Shown: piece by piece, positions 1-8,904 of the stretch | How positions within the stretch are numbered: the stretch's first letter is position 1 | Layout of the letters: every line of letters begins with the position of its first letter | Origin: Candidatus Abawacabacteria bacterium | GTDB taxonomy: Bacteria > Patescibacteriota > Gracilibacteria > RBG-16-42-10 | Reading direction: 5' to 3' | DNA: 40,601 nucleotides | Assembly: GCA_016207805.1 (NCBI GenBank) | Contig: JACQZO010000010.1 | Span: 1-40,601 of the forward strand | Notes under the pieces: model-generated | What the model was told of the DNA's origin: nothing | The model's database searches: none | Seen by the model: only the letters and a program-made list of their open reading frames with translations | Made by a program: the position numbers and the translations under genes

Positions 1-137
1 ATGCCGCGAGACAGGATTCTCCAGGATGAGGACGTGGCTCCCATGTTTGCTTGCTTTTTAAATATACTCAAAAAGCCTCATAACAATATACGAGGATTAG
101 GATTAGGATAAGATACGTCACACCTACGGTGCTCGTG
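1..137. other. Window edge, no supported gene
   Basis: An open frame runs from base 1 to a TAA at 109-111 on the plus strand (36 residues). I do not recognise it, and it may be chance or the tail of a gene cut by the window edge. A short hexamer run (AGGATT-type units) lies near 93-110. Nothing else is visible. Confidence 0.3.
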
Positions 138-213
138 TGGTGGGACGGGCGGGAATCGAACCCGCGACCGTCAGCTTAAAAGGCTGTTGCTCTACCGACT
201 GAGCTACCGTCCC
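138..213 (-). tRNA. tRNA-Lys (anticodon UUU)
   Basis: The minus strand folds as a cloverleaf. The 7-bp acceptor stem GGGACGG pairs with CCGTCCC; the D arm is GCTC/GAGC; the anticodon loop is CTTTTAA with anticodon TTT; the T stem GCGGG/CCCGC encloses TTCGATT. The discriminator is A and the 3' CCA is encoded in the DNA (138-140). The first anticodon-stem pair is an A-A mismatch. It lies downstream of dnaJ on the same strand and could be read through from that operon. Confidence 0.96.
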
Positions 214-349
214 AGAGAAATTCTAGATGATAAAATCTAAATTCTTAATCAGTTTTGAGGCTGCGTCGCTTTTTCGAGCGACAATCTAGATTCTATAATT
301 TCCTTTGCGGCGTGATATTAGTAATGATTCTTGCTTTAGGCAAGGTCTA
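214..349 (-). other. dnaJ-tRNA spacer with two small hairpins
   Basis: The spacer holds a 5-bp hairpin at 330-344 (CTTGC, five-base loop, GCAAG) just after the dnaJ stop and a 6-bp hairpin at 265-282 (GTCGCT, six-base loop, AGCGAC). Neither has a run of U after it on the minus strand, so they are not clear intrinsic terminators. They could be processing or pausing signals ahead of the tRNA. A palindrome AATCTAGATT at 283-292 recurs just after dnaK at 2833-2842. Confidence 0.4.
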
Positions 350-1441
350 TTATCCAAAAAAGCCTTTTTTCTTTGGTTGTGTTTCTAATGTAGCCAACTC
401 TTCATAAAGTTTTTTCTCTTCAACAGAAAGTTTTTCCGGAACATGGATACCAATCGTTACATAATGATGTCCTTGATTCCCTCGAGTGTCATGGATGCCT
501 TGATTTTTGATTTTGATAATTGTACCAGGTTGAGTACCGGCGGGAATTTTTAACATACTTTCACCGTGAATTGTTTTCACTGGTACTGTTTTGCCCAGTA
601 CAGCGGTAGTCACTGATAGCGGTAATTCGCTGTAGATGTCATGATCTTTTCTGCTGAACTCTTTGCTGGGAGTGACTTGAACATGCAAATAGAGATCACC
701 TGGATGTTTGCCAAATCGACCAATCTCTCCATAGCCGCGCATTCTCAATGTCTCGCCATTATCAATGCCGGCGGGGATATGAATGCTTAATGTTTCTTGT
801 TTTCTCTTTCGGCCTTCACCCTGACATTCGCTACAACGCTGACTGATCTTTTTACCTGAACCGTGACAAACATTACAGAGCTGATTGGTAACCACTTGAC
901 CCAGAATAGTATTTTGTACTCTTCTCACTTGACCCGTACCATTACAGGTGTCACAGGTACTTACTTGGCTGCCCGGTTCACCACCAGTGCCTTTACAATG
1001 GTCGCATTGAGCTAAGCGGGTGAGAACGATATCTTTGTCGGTACCAAAACAAGCTTCTTCAAAACTAATAGTAATTTGCATTTCCAAATCACGTCCTTGC
1101 TCCTCGGCTCTTTGGCCACCGAAACTGCCACCACTGCCGCCAAAAAAGGTTTCAAAGATATCACCAAAACCACCGAATTGAGAAAAGTCAAAATTGCCCT
1201 GTTGAAAGCCACCTTGGCCAAATTGTTCAGTAGAGCCAAATTGATCATATTGGGCACGTTTTTGATCATCGCTTAATGCTTCATAAGCATTGTTGATGGC
1301 CTTAAACTTTTCTTCAGCTGCTTTATCGCCCTTATGTTTATCAGGGTGCCATTCTTTTGCCAGCTTACGATATGCCTTTTTTATGTCTTCAGTAGACGCG
1401 TTTTTGGGTACTCCTAAAATTTCGTATAAATCCTGAGCCAT
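350..1441 (-). CDS. dnaJ: Chaperone protein DnaJ (Hsp40)
   Basis: A 363-residue type I J-protein, the co-chaperone that delivers unfolded clients to DnaK and stimulates its ATPase in the cytoplasm. The J domain (residues 4-69) carries the HPD motif at 32-34. A Gly/Phe-rich linker (about 70-110) follows, then four CxxCxGxG zinc motifs (Cys pairs 146/149, 163/166, 189/192, 203/206) and the C-terminal substrate-binding region, ending in a Lys-rich tail. Length is normal. The ATG is 2 bp after the htrA stop, so it is the last gene of the dnaK-htrA-dnaJ unit and is probably controlled from the CIRCE site ahead of dnaK. There is no Shine-Dalgarno sequence. Assignment is secure. Confidence 0.97.
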   Translation of the reverse strand: MAQDLYEILGVPKNASTEDIKKAYRKLAKEWHPDKHKGDKAAEEKFKAINNAYEALSDDQKRAQYDQFGSTEQFGQGGFQQGNFDFSQFGGFGDIFETFFGGSGGSFGGQRAEEQGRDLEMQITISFEEACFGTDKDIVLTRLAQCDHCKGTGGEPGSQVSTCDTCNGTGQVRRVQNTILGQVVTNQLCNVCHGSGKKISQRCSECQGEGRKRKQETLSIHIPAGIDNGETLRMRGYGEIGRFGKHPGDLYLHVQVTPSKEFSRKDHDIYSELPLSVTTAVLGKTVPVKTIHGESMLKIPAGTQPGTIIKIKNQGIHDTRGNQGHHYVTIGIHVPEKLSVEEKKLYEELATLETQPKKKGFFG

Positions 1442-1443
1442 GG

Positions 1444-2772
1444 TTAATTCTGTTGAGATTGTTCGTTGAGTGTCACTGTGTACATTTTTTCTTCGCCACG
1501 ATGGTATACTTTCAAGTTCACATTGTCACCAGGTTTAAACTTTTGTAATGATTTCGCTAAATTATTTTTTTCATCAATCTTTTGGCCATTGAGCTCGAGA
1601 ATAATATCATTCTCTACTAAGCCAGCTTTATCAGCAGGACTTCCTGGCAACACTGCCAATTCAGTTGCTTGATCACCGCGAATAATTAAGGCTCCATATT
1701 CGACCGGTAACTGATTAGCCTTGGCTATTGTTTTGTTGAGTATCATATAGCGCACGCCCAGCTGTGGTCGCACCACTCTGCCTGAAGTCTTAATACTTTC
1801 GACAATAAATTTGGCATCGTTAATAGGTAGGGCAAAACCAATTGATTGACCTGACCGATCAATAGCCGTATTAATACCGATTACTTGACCCTGTAGATTG
1901 ACTAATGGGCCACCACTATTGCCTGGATTGATAGCAGCATCAGTTTGAATAATGCCCTCCAATGATTCACTACGACGACCTGATTCATCACTGGCTTTGA
2001 TGGTACGATTTAAGCCACTCACTATGCCTTTGCTGACTGTTTGGCGATATTCATTAAGGCTATTACCAATGGCCACTACAGTTTGGCCAATTTCTATTTT
2101 ATTAGAATCACCCAGCTCTACGGTGGGTAAATTTGAGCCTTCAATCTTTAACACGGCTAAGTCATTTAAAGGGTCAGTGTCAAGCAATTGTGCTTTGTAC
2201 TCAGTGCCATCATTGAGAAATATCGCGTAGCTGGCACTCTTATCACTTACTACATGTTTATTGGTAATAATGTAACCATCGGTACTAATAATAAATCCGG
2301 TACCGCCACCGACTTCTCTTTCAATAGGATCTTGGTCGGTAATATCATCATTGGGTGTCGAAGGCTTGAGTGGCCGCCCGGTGAAAGGATCAATAAAGAA
2401 AAAATTGCGATTGCGATCGGCATTAAGAGCACTGACAGTTTTTTTGATCACTACACTCACCACAGCAGGTTGCGCTTTCTTAATAGCATTGATTGTAGCT
2501 TCTTCTTCCATGATCGCAGAAAATACTGCTCCGGTTGTATTGGTGGTAGAGAATATTGCTGTTTCTGGTTGTGACAATACTGGTGGAGGTAGTAATTGTG
2601 TGCCCGCATAGAAGGCTCCACTAGCGAATACAATGCTAATTACGGCCATGACTGCAATAGCTGCTTTGAGTGAAACTCTCTGTCCTGATTTCTGAGTGTG
2701 TTCAATAATAGTTGTTGTTTGAGATTGTTCTGTTTGAGATTGTTCTGATTGTGATGTGGTGTTGTCTAACAT
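1444..2772 (-). CDS. HtrA/DegP-family membrane-anchored serine protease
   Basis: A 442-residue protease of the HtrA family, which degrades misfolded exported proteins. The N-terminus is a Gln/Ser/Thr-rich cytoplasmic tail with one membrane segment at about 36-58. The trypsin-like domain shows the triad His173 (TNKHVV), Asp204 (NDLAVL) and Ser286 (GNSGGPL). One PDZ domain follows (about 355-440, with GSPADKAGL and the NDIIL strand). One PDZ is typical of the DegS/HtrA-like anchored forms. It lies between dnaK and dnaJ, an unusual position that places extracytoplasmic quality control inside the Hsp70 operon. The 70-bp gap after dnaK has a 6-bp hairpin at 2817-2832 but no clear terminator, so co-transcription with dnaK is likely. 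Confidence 0.94.
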   Translation of the reverse strand: MLDNTTSQSEQSQTEQSQTTTIIEHTQKSGQRVSLKAAIAVMAVISIVFASGAFYAGTQLLPPPVLSQPETAIFSTTNTTGAVFSAIMEEEATINAIKKAQPAVVSVVIKKTVSALNADRNRNFFFIDPFTGRPLKPSTPNDDITDQDPIEREVGGGTGFIISTDGYIITNKHVVSDKSASYAIFLNDGTEYKAQLLDTDPLNDLAVLKIEGSNLPTVELGDSNKIEIGQTVVAIGNSLNEYRQTVSKGIVSGLNRTIKASDESGRRSESLEGIIQTDAAINPGNSGGPLVNLQGQVIGINTAIDRSGQSIGFALPINDAKFIVESIKTSGRVVRPQLGVRYMILNKTIAKANQLPVEYGALIIRGDQATELAVLPGSPADKAGLVENDIILELNGQKIDEKNNLAKSLQKFKPGDNVNLKVYHRGEEKMYTVTLNEQSQQN

Positions 2773-2842
2773 GATATATGGGGGTTAATGACATTAGGAG
2801 AAAACTTGGGGGACAGATAGCTAGTGAGCTATAATCTAGATT

Positions 2843-4765
2843 TTAGCTTTTAGCTTCCTTCTCATCATCTTCCTTTTTCTTCTCCTCATTATTCTCTACG
2901 ACTTCTCCTTCTACCACGTTACCATCTTTCTTGGCGCTTTCCTCAGCATCCTTAGCTGCTTCATATAATTTGGTGCCAATTTTTTGCGCTGCTTCGGAGA
3001 GCTTTTCAGTGGCTGCTTTGATTTCATCTGCAGTACTTTCTTCTTTAGCAAGCAATTCTTTCAATGAAACAATTTCTGCCTCTACTGGTTTCTTTTCTTC
3101 GGCGGTAATCTTGTCGCCAGCTTTGCTAAATGCTTGTTCAGTACTATATATGAGTGTTTCAGCAAGATTTCTCTGTTCTGCTTTTTCACGTTTTTTCTTA
3201 TCTTCTTCGGCATATAGTTCGGCCTCTTTTTGCATCTTTTCAATCTCTTCTTTGCTTAAGCCACTAGAGCCTTGAATGGTGATTTTTTGTTCGCGGCCAG
3301 TACCTTTGTCTTTGGCTGACACATGAAGAATACCGTTGGCATCGATATCAAACTTCACCTCAATTTGAGGGATGCCGCGTGGTGCGGGAGCAATACCATC
3401 AAGAATAAATCGACCCAAGGACTTGTTATCTTTAGCCATTTCTCGATCGCCTTGTACCACATGAATTTCTACGGAAGGTTGATTGTCACTAGCGGTAGAA
3501 AATGTTTGGGACTTTGAGGTAGGAATCGTGGTGTTACGCTCGATGAGTCGAGTAGCTACACCACCCATAGTTTCAATACCAAGACTTAGGGGAGTAACAT
3601 CCAAAAGCAAAACATCCTTAACATCTCCCTGCAAGACACCACCTTGAATAGCAGCACCAATAGCGACTACTTCGTCGGGATTGATACCAGCAGAAGGTTT
3701 CTTTTTGAAGATCTCTTCTACCTTTTGCATAATTGCTGGCATGCGAGTTTGGCCACCAACTAAAATAATTTCATCAATCTCTTCTACTTTTACCCCAGCA
3801 TCTTTAATTGCGTTCAAACAAGGATCGATGGTGCGTTCAATAAATGGTTTCGCTAATTCATTGAGCTTACTGCGAGTAAGCTTAATATTTAAATGTTTTG
3901 GAGAACCATTTTCTGCCGTAATAAAAGGCAAATTAATTTCTGTGTCGACACTAGAGGAAAGTTCAATCTTTGCCTTCTCAGCACTTTCTCGTAAGCGTTG
4001 TAGGGCAATATCGTCTTTACTTAGATCAAGTCCTTGATCTTTTTTAAATTCGCTCACTAACCATTTAACAATAGCATTATCTAAATCATCTCCACCTAAG
4101 TGGGTATCACCATTAGTAGAAAGTACTTCAAAGACTCCATCACTTAATTCAAGAATAGAAATATCAAATGTTCCTCCACCAAAATCATATACTGCCAATT
4201 TTCCTTCTTTCTTTTTGTCCATGCCATAGGCAAGGGCAGCAGCAGTTGGTTCGTTGATAATGCGTTTTACATCGAGACCAGCAATTTTTCCTGCATCTTT
4301 GGTAGCTTGGCGTTGTGAATCATTAAAATAAGCGGGTACTGTGATTACCGCTTCAGTAACAGGATGCCCTAAGTAATGTTCAGCGTCACGCTTCAGCTTT
4401 TGTAAAACCATGGCACTAATTTCTGCCGGCTTTCTTGATTTGCCATCAAAAATAATATCTACTTCACCATTTTTCCCCTCGGCAAATTCATAAGGTACCG
4501 TTTTCATTTCCTCTTGCACCTCTTTATATTGTCTACCAATAAAACGCTTAGCAGAATAAATAGTATTTTTAGGGTTTGTTACTGATTGCCGCTTTGCTAC
4601 GATACCAACAAGCAATTCATCGTCACCCTTGCCACTTTTTTTGGCCACTACTGAAGGAGTGGTACGCATACCTTCACTATTAGGAATAACAGTTACTTGG
4701 CCACCCTCCATCACAGCGACACAAGAGTTGGTTGTTCCTAAGTCAATACCTATGATCTTAGACAT
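2843..4765 (-). CDS. dnaK: Chaperone protein DnaK (Hsp70)
   Basis: A 640-residue Hsp70. The ATPase domain begins [17 protein letters not shown] near residue 5 and contains the phosphate-binding segments [10 protein letters not shown] and [13 protein letters not shown]. The substrate-binding domain and helical lid follow, with a charged Glu/Lys tail ending in EAKS. Length and motifs are normal. It is first in the dnaK-htrA-dnaJ unit, with its own promoter and CIRCE operator 22-63 bp upstream, separated from grpE by a heptad repeat array. It partners with DnaJ and GrpE in this window and with ClpB in disaggregation. The start is the ATG giving MSKIIGID; no Shine-Dalgarno sequence precedes it. 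Confidence 0.98.
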   Translation of the reverse strand: MSKIIGIDLGTTNSCVAVMEGGQVTVIPNSEGMRTTPSVVAKKSGKGDDELLVGIVAKRQSVTNPKNTIYSAKRFIGRQYKEVQEEMKTVPYEFAEGKNGEVDIIFDGKSRKPAEISAMVLQKLKRDAEHYLGHPVTEAVITVPAYFNDSQRQATKDAGKIAGLDVKRIINEPTAAALAYGMDKKKEGKLAVYDFGGGTFDISILELSDGVFEVLSTNGDTHLGGDDLDNAIVKWLVSEFKKDQGLDLSKDDIALQRLRESAEKAKIELSSSVDTEINLPFITAENGSPKHLNIKLTRSKLNELAKPFIERTIDPCLNAIKDAGVKVEEIDEIILVGGQTRMPAIMQKVEEIFKKKPSAGINPDEVVAIGAAIQGGVLQGDVKDVLLLDVTPLSLGIETMGGVATRLIERNTTIPTSKSQTFSTASDNQPSVEIHVVQGDREMAKDNKSLGRFILDGIAPAPRGIPQIEVKFDIDANGILHVSAKDKGTGREQKITIQGSSGLSKEEIEKMQKEAELYAEEDKKKREKAEQRNLAETLIYSTEQAFSKAGDKITAEEKKPVEAEIVSLKELLAKEESTADEIKAATEKLSEAAQKIGTKLYEAAKDAEESAKKDGNVVEGEVVENNEEKKKEDDEKEAKS

Positions 4766-4787
4766 ACATTTATATTTAAATTATTAC

Positions 4788-4814
4788 TTAGCACTCAGAA
4801 GTATAGAGTGCCAA
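4788..4814. promoter_or_regulatory. CIRCE operator of dnaK (HrcA binding site)
   Basis: The inverted repeat TTAGCACTC, nine bases, GAGTGCCAA matches the CIRCE consensus (TTAGCACTC-N9-GAGTGCTAA) at 17 of 18 arm positions. The nine-base centre holds the -10 box of the dnaK promoter. Bound HrcA would therefore block RNA polymerase, and loss of HrcA folding on heat shock would release it. The repressor itself is encoded at 5520-6254. Confidence 0.96.
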
Positions 4815-4828
4815 AATGGGGAAGTCAA
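4800..4828 (-). promoter_or_regulatory. Sigma-70-type promoter of dnaK-htrA-dnaJ
   Basis: On the minus strand: -35 TTGACT (4823-4828), a 17-bp spacer, then -10 TATACT (4800-4805). Five of six bases match consensus in each box. The -10 sits in the CIRCE centre and the spacer covers one CIRCE arm. Predicted transcript start is near 4793, leaving a leader of about 28 bases. Confidence 0.9.
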
Positions 4829-4854
4829 ATCAGTTGAAAGAGAAAGAAAGAAAA

Positions 4855-4889
4855 ATGCTGAAAGCTGAATGCTGAGTTCTGAATTGAGG
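4855..4889. repeat. Heptad tandem array, NNNCTGA family, grpE-dnaK spacer
   Basis: Consecutive 7-bp units on the plus strand read ATGCTGA, AAGCTGA, ATGCTGA, GTTCTGA, ATTGAGG. The same unit type and the same right border (CTGAATTGAGG) occur at 11761-11788. It lies between the grpE stop and the dnaK -35 box. Confidence 0.8.
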
Positions 4890-4897
4890 GGGAAGGA

Positions 4898-5461
4898 CTA
4901 TTTTTGCACCCTTACTTTTGCTGGTCGAAGTACTTTTTCGTGCAGCAGGTAACCGGCTTCAATTTCATCAATTACTACATCGGATTCAGTATCGGGTTTT
5001 TCTCCAACGCCGATAATCTCGTGGAAATTGGGATCAGCTTTGGTTCCTACTGTGGGAATCTTTTTGACGCCTAACTTTTCTAGCGTTTGTAAAAAATGTT
5101 TTTCGATGGCAAATACACCATTTACCCATTGATTGTCTTTTAATTCCTCCGGAATATGGAGAAATGCTCTTTGTAAATTATCGATAACTGGCAATAATTC
5201 GTTAATACACTGACCTGAGGCAAACTTGATAGTGCTTTCTAGTTCTTGACTCTGTCTGCGCCGAAAATTAATAAAATCAGCTTGGGCTCGAGCAACGCTT
5301 TCTTTTAATTGAGCTATTTCTGCTTTTAGTAGTTCAATCTCATCATTCGTTTGGGTTGGTGGGGGAGTGTTGCCATTTTGAGCTTGGGGATTTTCCTCCT
5401 GCGGTGTGGAGGGATCATTGTCAAAGTTGATAGAAATGTTGGGATCTTTGGTGTCAAACAT
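4898..5461 (-). CDS. grpE: GrpE nucleotide exchange factor
   Basis: A 187-residue GrpE, the factor that releases ADP from DnaK. A disordered Pro/Gln/Asn-rich N-terminus (1-40) leads into a long coiled coil (about 42-85, with AQADFINFRRRQSQE, the typical GrpE dimer helix). The C-terminal beta domain follows (from about 125, with PNFHEIIGVGEK and HEKVLRPAKVRV). Length is normal. It is the third gene of clpB-hrcA-grpE, 58 bp after hrcA. The gap before its ATG contains a GTAATT heptad array that ends 2 bp from the start codon; no Shine-Dalgarno sequence is present. dnaK follows from its own promoter. Confidence 0.96.
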   Translation of the reverse strand: MFDTKDPNISINFDNDPSTPQEENPQAQNGNTPPPTQTNDEIELLKAEIAQLKESVARAQADFINFRRRQSQELESTIKFASGQCINELLPVIDNLQRAFLHIPEELKDNQWVNGVFAIEKHFLQTLEKLGVKKIPTVGTKADPNFHEIIGVGEKPDTESDVVIDEIEAGYLLHEKVLRPAKVRVQK

Positions 5462-5463
5462 AG

Positions 5464-5494
5464 GAATTACAAATTACGGATTACGAATTACAAA
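5464..5494 (-). repeat. Heptad tandem array, GTAATTN family, upstream of grpE
   Basis: Four 7-bp units (plus strand GAATTAC, AAATTAC, GGATTAC, GAATTAC, then AAATG) lie directly before the grpE ATG. On the gene strand the array begins CATTTGTAATT, a border shared with the copies at 16354, 29520 and 31311. Confidence 0.88.
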
Positions 5495-5519
5495 TGGGGG
5501 GGGGAAAAAGTAGGGGGGA

Positions 5520-6254
5520 TTAAAAGTGAGTCTTTTCTAAATCATTTCTTACCGCAGTCAGGGCTGCGATGTTCCTGGGATAATTCATGCGCATCGCTCC
5601 CAGTATGCCAATGATGCCGCTATATTCGGGGGACATTTCATATTGCGTGGCTAGTAGCGAACAGCCTTTGATCGCTTCAATGATATTCTCTTTGCCAATT
5701 AGTACGGTGACATCATGACTGAGATTCAGACTTTCTAATAATTCCAAAAAGTGGTCTTGGTCTTCTAGTACTTCTACTACGGTGCTAAAGCGAGCGCTGT
5801 CGGCAAACTCAGGTTTTCTCATGGCATTTGCAAGGCCAAGATAGTAGGTTTCTCCGAGCCAAGGTAAGGTGGCAAAACTTACTTCATCAGTAATCTTAGC
5901 TAGAATGCCCACGGAAGTGTAGATTGCTTTTTCTGCTTTTTGACTGGCAATCTTTTCTTGCATTTGCTGTACGTGATTCAATTGCTGCAAATAGCTCTGG
6001 GGAATACGAATATGTTGTTCGTCCATCATTTGATCGATGAAATAGCGTAAACCTTTTTCTGTGGGCACGCGGCCAGCGGATGTATGCGGCTGATAGATAA
6101 GGCCTGCTTTTTCAAGTAACATCATATCGTTCCGTACAGTGGCGGGACTGACTGAAAAGTCGAACTCATCTAGTAGATACTGTGACCCTACGGGGCCACC
6201 TTCTTTAATGAATGTCTCGATAATGGCTTTGAGAATGCTAAATTTACGATCCAT
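5520..6254 (-). CDS. hrcA: Heat-inducible transcription repressor HrcA (short form)
   Basis: HrcA binds CIRCE operators and represses chaperone operons; GroEL is its usual folding partner. The N-terminal winged helix is clear (LDEFDFSVSPATVRNDM, then HTSAGRVPTEKGLRYFID). The C-terminus has the family ending IGILGAMRMNYPRNIAAL. I place the start at ATG 6252-6254 (MDRKFSILKAIIE), which gives 244 residues and overlaps the clpB end by 11 bp. An in-frame extension to 6299 lies wholly inside clpB and is unlikely. Typical HrcA is about 340 residues, so the central dimerisation/inserted domain is shortened while both ends are kept. Two CIRCE sites in this window are its expected targets, one of them controlling its own operon. 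Confidence 0.93.
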   Translation of the reverse strand: MDRKFSILKAIIETFIKEGGPVGSQYLLDEFDFSVSPATVRNDMMLLEKAGLIYQPHTSAGRVPTEKGLRYFIDQMMDEQHIRIPQSYLQQLNHVQQMQEKIASQKAEKAIYTSVGILAKITDEVSFATLPWLGETYYLGLANAMRKPEFADSARFSTVVEVLEDQDHFLELLESLNLSHDVTVLIGKENIIEAIKGCSLLATQYEMSPEYSGIIGILGAMRMNYPRNIAALTAVRNDLEKTHF

Positions 6255-8829
6255 GATGTTCAACTTGCAAAGTAATTTGGTCAGCGACGTAATCGACAAT
6301 CACTGTATCTCCTGGCTTGATTGTACCGCTCACAATTTCCAACGCAAGTTTATCCAAGATTTGTTTTTGAATCACGCGTTTTAGTGGTCGGGCACCAAAC
6401 ACAGGGTCATAGCCAGCATTGCCTAAGAACTTTTTGGCAATAGTAGTGATCTCTAAGGTAATACTTTGTTTTGCTAAGCGTTCTTGTACTTTGGCTACCT
6501 GTAATTCCACAATCTGTTGGATTTCTTTCTCAGTGAGCGGAGTAAAGGTGATAATCTCATCAATACGATTGAGAAATTCAGGTCTGAAGCTATGACGAAG
6601 AATTTCTTGCAGGGCCTGTTCTTGCTCTTTGGGCTTTTTTGCCAATTTTTGAATGACGTCGCTGCCTAAATTAGTAGTCATAATAATGACTGTGTTTCTA
6701 AAATCTACGGTGCGTCCTTTGCTATCAGTTAAGCGGCCATCATCGAGTACCTGTAAAAAAATGTTAAATACTTCAGGATGAGCTTTTTCAATTTCATCAA
6801 ATAAAATGACACTAAATGGTCGTCTTCGTACCGCTTCAGTTAACTGTCCACCTTCTTCATAACCGATGTACCCTGGAGGTGAGCCAATTAGCCGAGCAAC
6901 ACTGTGCTTTTCCATATATTCACTCATATCGATACGTACCAGGGCATTTTCATCATGGAAAACTGTGGCTGCCAAAGCTTTTGCTAATTCAGTTTTTCCT
7001 ACACCAGTTGGGCCCATGAAAATGAAAGAACCAAGCGGCCTATTTTCTTCTTGAATGCCAGAGCGAGCACGACGAATGGTATTGGCTAGGGCACTGAGTG
7101 CTTTTTTTTGACCAATCACTCTTGTGGCTAAGTTTTCTTCCAATTGGACTAACTTTTCAACATCACTGCTCAACATTTTGGTTACCGGTATCCCAGTCCA
7201 TCGATGTACGATCTTGGCAATATCTTCTTCACTTACTTCTTCTTTGAGAAAATGATCATCTTTCTGTAAGCCTGCTAGTTTTGTTTCTGCTTCGGCCAGC
7301 TCCTGATTGAGCTTGGGTAAAATGCCATAGCGAATCTCAGCTACTCTTTGCAAATCAGCAGCTCTTTCGGCTTGTTCCTCCTCATTACGAATCTTTTCGA
7401 TTTCAGTTTTTTTACTACGAATAGTAGTAATAACTTCTTTTTCTTCCCGCCATTTCAATTCAATTACTTTAGATTCTTCTTTGAGATTAGCTAACTCATG
7501 TTCAATTTCTGCTAGCCGCTTTTTACTATTTTCATCGTTTTCTTTCTTTAATGCTTCCTTTTCGATTTCCAATTGCATGATCTTCCGTTCCAATGAATCT
7601 AATGCCTGGGGCTTACTATCAATTTCCATTCTGAGCATCGAGGTGGCCTCGTCGATCAAATCAATTGCTTTGTCTGGTAGAAAGCGGTCGGTGATATAAC
7701 GTTTAGAAAGAGTAACGGCAGCAACTATGGCACTATCTTTAATACGCACACCATGATGCACTTCGTATCTTTCTTTGATTCCACGTAAAATTGAGATTGC
7801 ATCATCCACTGTAGGTTCATTGACTATTACTGGCTGAAATCTTCTCTCCAGAGCGGCATCTTTTTCAATATATTGACGGTATTCTTTCAAAGTGGTGGCA
7901 CCGACAGTACGTAGCTTCCCTCGTGCCAAGGCTGGTTTTAATAAATTTCCAGCATCCATAGCACCATCAGTTTTGCCCGCACCGATAATAAGGTGCAGCT
8001 CATCAATAAAAAGAATAATGTCATCTCTACCCTCGATTTCTTTGATAATTGCTTTCAAACGATCTTCAAATTCACCGCGATATTTAGTGCCAGCAATCAA
8101 GGCACCCATATCTAAAGATAGTAACTGTTTATGCTTGAGATTCTCTGGGACATCACCAGCAATAACTCTTCGGGCTAGTCCTTCAGCAATCGCAGTTTTT
8201 CCTACACCTGGTTCACCAATTAATACCGGATTGTTTTTGGTACGACGAGAGAGAATTTGCATGACCCGCCGAATCTCGTCGTCACGGCCAATGACAGGAT
8301 CTATTTTCCCTTCTTGTGCCTGTTTGGTTAGGTTAATCGTATACTTTTCTAATGCCTGATACTTACCTTCTGGATCAGGGTCAGAGACTTTTTGCTGGCC
8401 CCGAACTTTGGCCAAAGCCTGGAGAGTTTTTTCGTAAGTAATCCTGGCATTATTGAGTAAACGTTGAGCATCACTTTTGATATTTAACAAAGCCAAAAAA
8501 ATGTGTTCAGTAGAAATATATTCGTCACGCAATTTCCCTGCTTCACTCTCACCACTACTCCATATCTGTTTAAACTCTGGAGCAATATAGGTGGTCTCGC
8601 TGCCAGATACTTGGGGATATGTTTTAAGCTGGGTTTCAATGTCAGTAATGAGATGGTTCTTGTTTACTTCAAGACTTTTCAGTAAAGCGGGCACAATACC
8701 ACCCTCTTGCTTCACTAAAGCGAAAAGCAAATGAGCTGCTGTGGCCGTTTGATGCTTATGTTCTTCAGCAATTTGTTGCATATCCTGCAATGCTTCACGA
8801 GCCTTATTAGTAAGTTTTTCGATATTCAT
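6244..8829 (-). CDS. clpB: ATP-dependent disaggregase ClpB (Hsp104 family)
   Basis: An 861-residue AAA+ disaggregase that works with DnaK/DnaJ/GrpE to recover aggregated protein. The order is an N-domain (1-150), AAA-1 with Walker A GEPGVGKTA near 208 and Walker B ILFIDELH, a coiled-coil M domain (about 400-530, Glu/Lys-rich), AAA-2 with Walker A GPTGVGKTE near 607 and ILFDEIEKAHPEVFN, and a C-terminal domain. The M domain separates it from ClpA/ClpC. The start is ATG 8827-8829 (MNIEKLTNKA). A longer frame to 8847 would begin inside the CIRCE operator, downstream of the predicted transcript start only in part, and is rejected. It is first in the clpB-hrcA-grpE unit. Confidence 0.97.
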   Translation of the reverse strand: MNIEKLTNKAREALQDMQQIAEEHKHQTATAAHLLFALVKQEGGIVPALLKSLEVNKNHLITDIETQLKTYPQVSGSETTYIAPEFKQIWSSGESEAGKLRDEYISTEHIFLALLNIKSDAQRLLNNARITYEKTLQALAKVRGQQKVSDPDPEGKYQALEKYTINLTKQAQEGKIDPVIGRDDEIRRVMQILSRRTKNNPVLIGEPGVGKTAIAEGLARRVIAGDVPENLKHKQLLSLDMGALIAGTKYRGEFEDRLKAIIKEIEGRDDIILFIDELHLIIGAGKTDGAMDAGNLLKPALARGKLRTVGATTLKEYRQYIEKDAALERRFQPVIVNEPTVDDAISILRGIKERYEVHHGVRIKDSAIVAAVTLSKRYITDRFLPDKAIDLIDEATSMLRMEIDSKPQALDSLERKIMQLEIEKEALKKENDENSKKRLAEIEHELANLKEESKVIELKWREEKEVITTIRSKKTEIEKIRNEEEQAERAADLQRVAEIRYGILPKLNQELAEAETKLAGLQKDDHFLKEEVSEEDIAKIVHRWTGIPVTKMLSSDVEKLVQLEENLATRVIGQKKALSALANTIRRARSGIQEENRPLGSFIFMGPTGVGKTELAKALAATVFHDENALVRIDMSEYMEKHSVARLIGSPPGYIGYEEGGQLTEAVRRRPFSVILFDEIEKAHPEVFNIFLQVLDDGRLTDSKGRTVDFRNTVIIMTTNLGSDVIQKLAKKPKEQEQALQEILRHSFRPEFLNRIDEIITFTPLTEKEIQQIVELQVAKVQERLAKQSITLEITTIAKKFLGNAGYDPVFGARPLKRVIQKQILDKLALEIVSGTIKPGDTVIVDYVADQITLQVEHHGS

Positions 8830-8840
8830 AAATAGGCAAA

Positions 8841-8867
8841 TTAGCACTCTGAATTATAGAGTGCTAG
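8841..8867. promoter_or_regulatory. CIRCE operator of clpB-hrcA-grpE
   Basis: TTAGCACTC, nine bases, GAGTGCTAG matches the CIRCE consensus at 17 of 18 arm positions. As at dnaK, the -10 box is in the nine-base centre. This brings clpB, and hrcA itself, under HrcA control (autoregulation). Confidence 0.96.
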
Positions 8868-8881
8868 GTTTTGCCCGTCAA
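8853..8881 (-). promoter_or_regulatory. Sigma-70-type promoter of clpB-hrcA-grpE
   Basis: On the minus strand: -35 TTGACG (8876-8881), 17-bp spacer, -10 TATAAT (8853-8858). This is the strongest promoter match in the window. It has the same geometry relative to CIRCE as the dnaK promoter. Confidence 0.92.
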
Positions 8882-8904
8882 TATTATGAACTGAAGTTTA
8901 GCTA

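Noticed and set aside
138..213. tRNA-Lys as an integration site
   Set aside because: No integrase and no duplicated tRNA 3' end were seen in the window.
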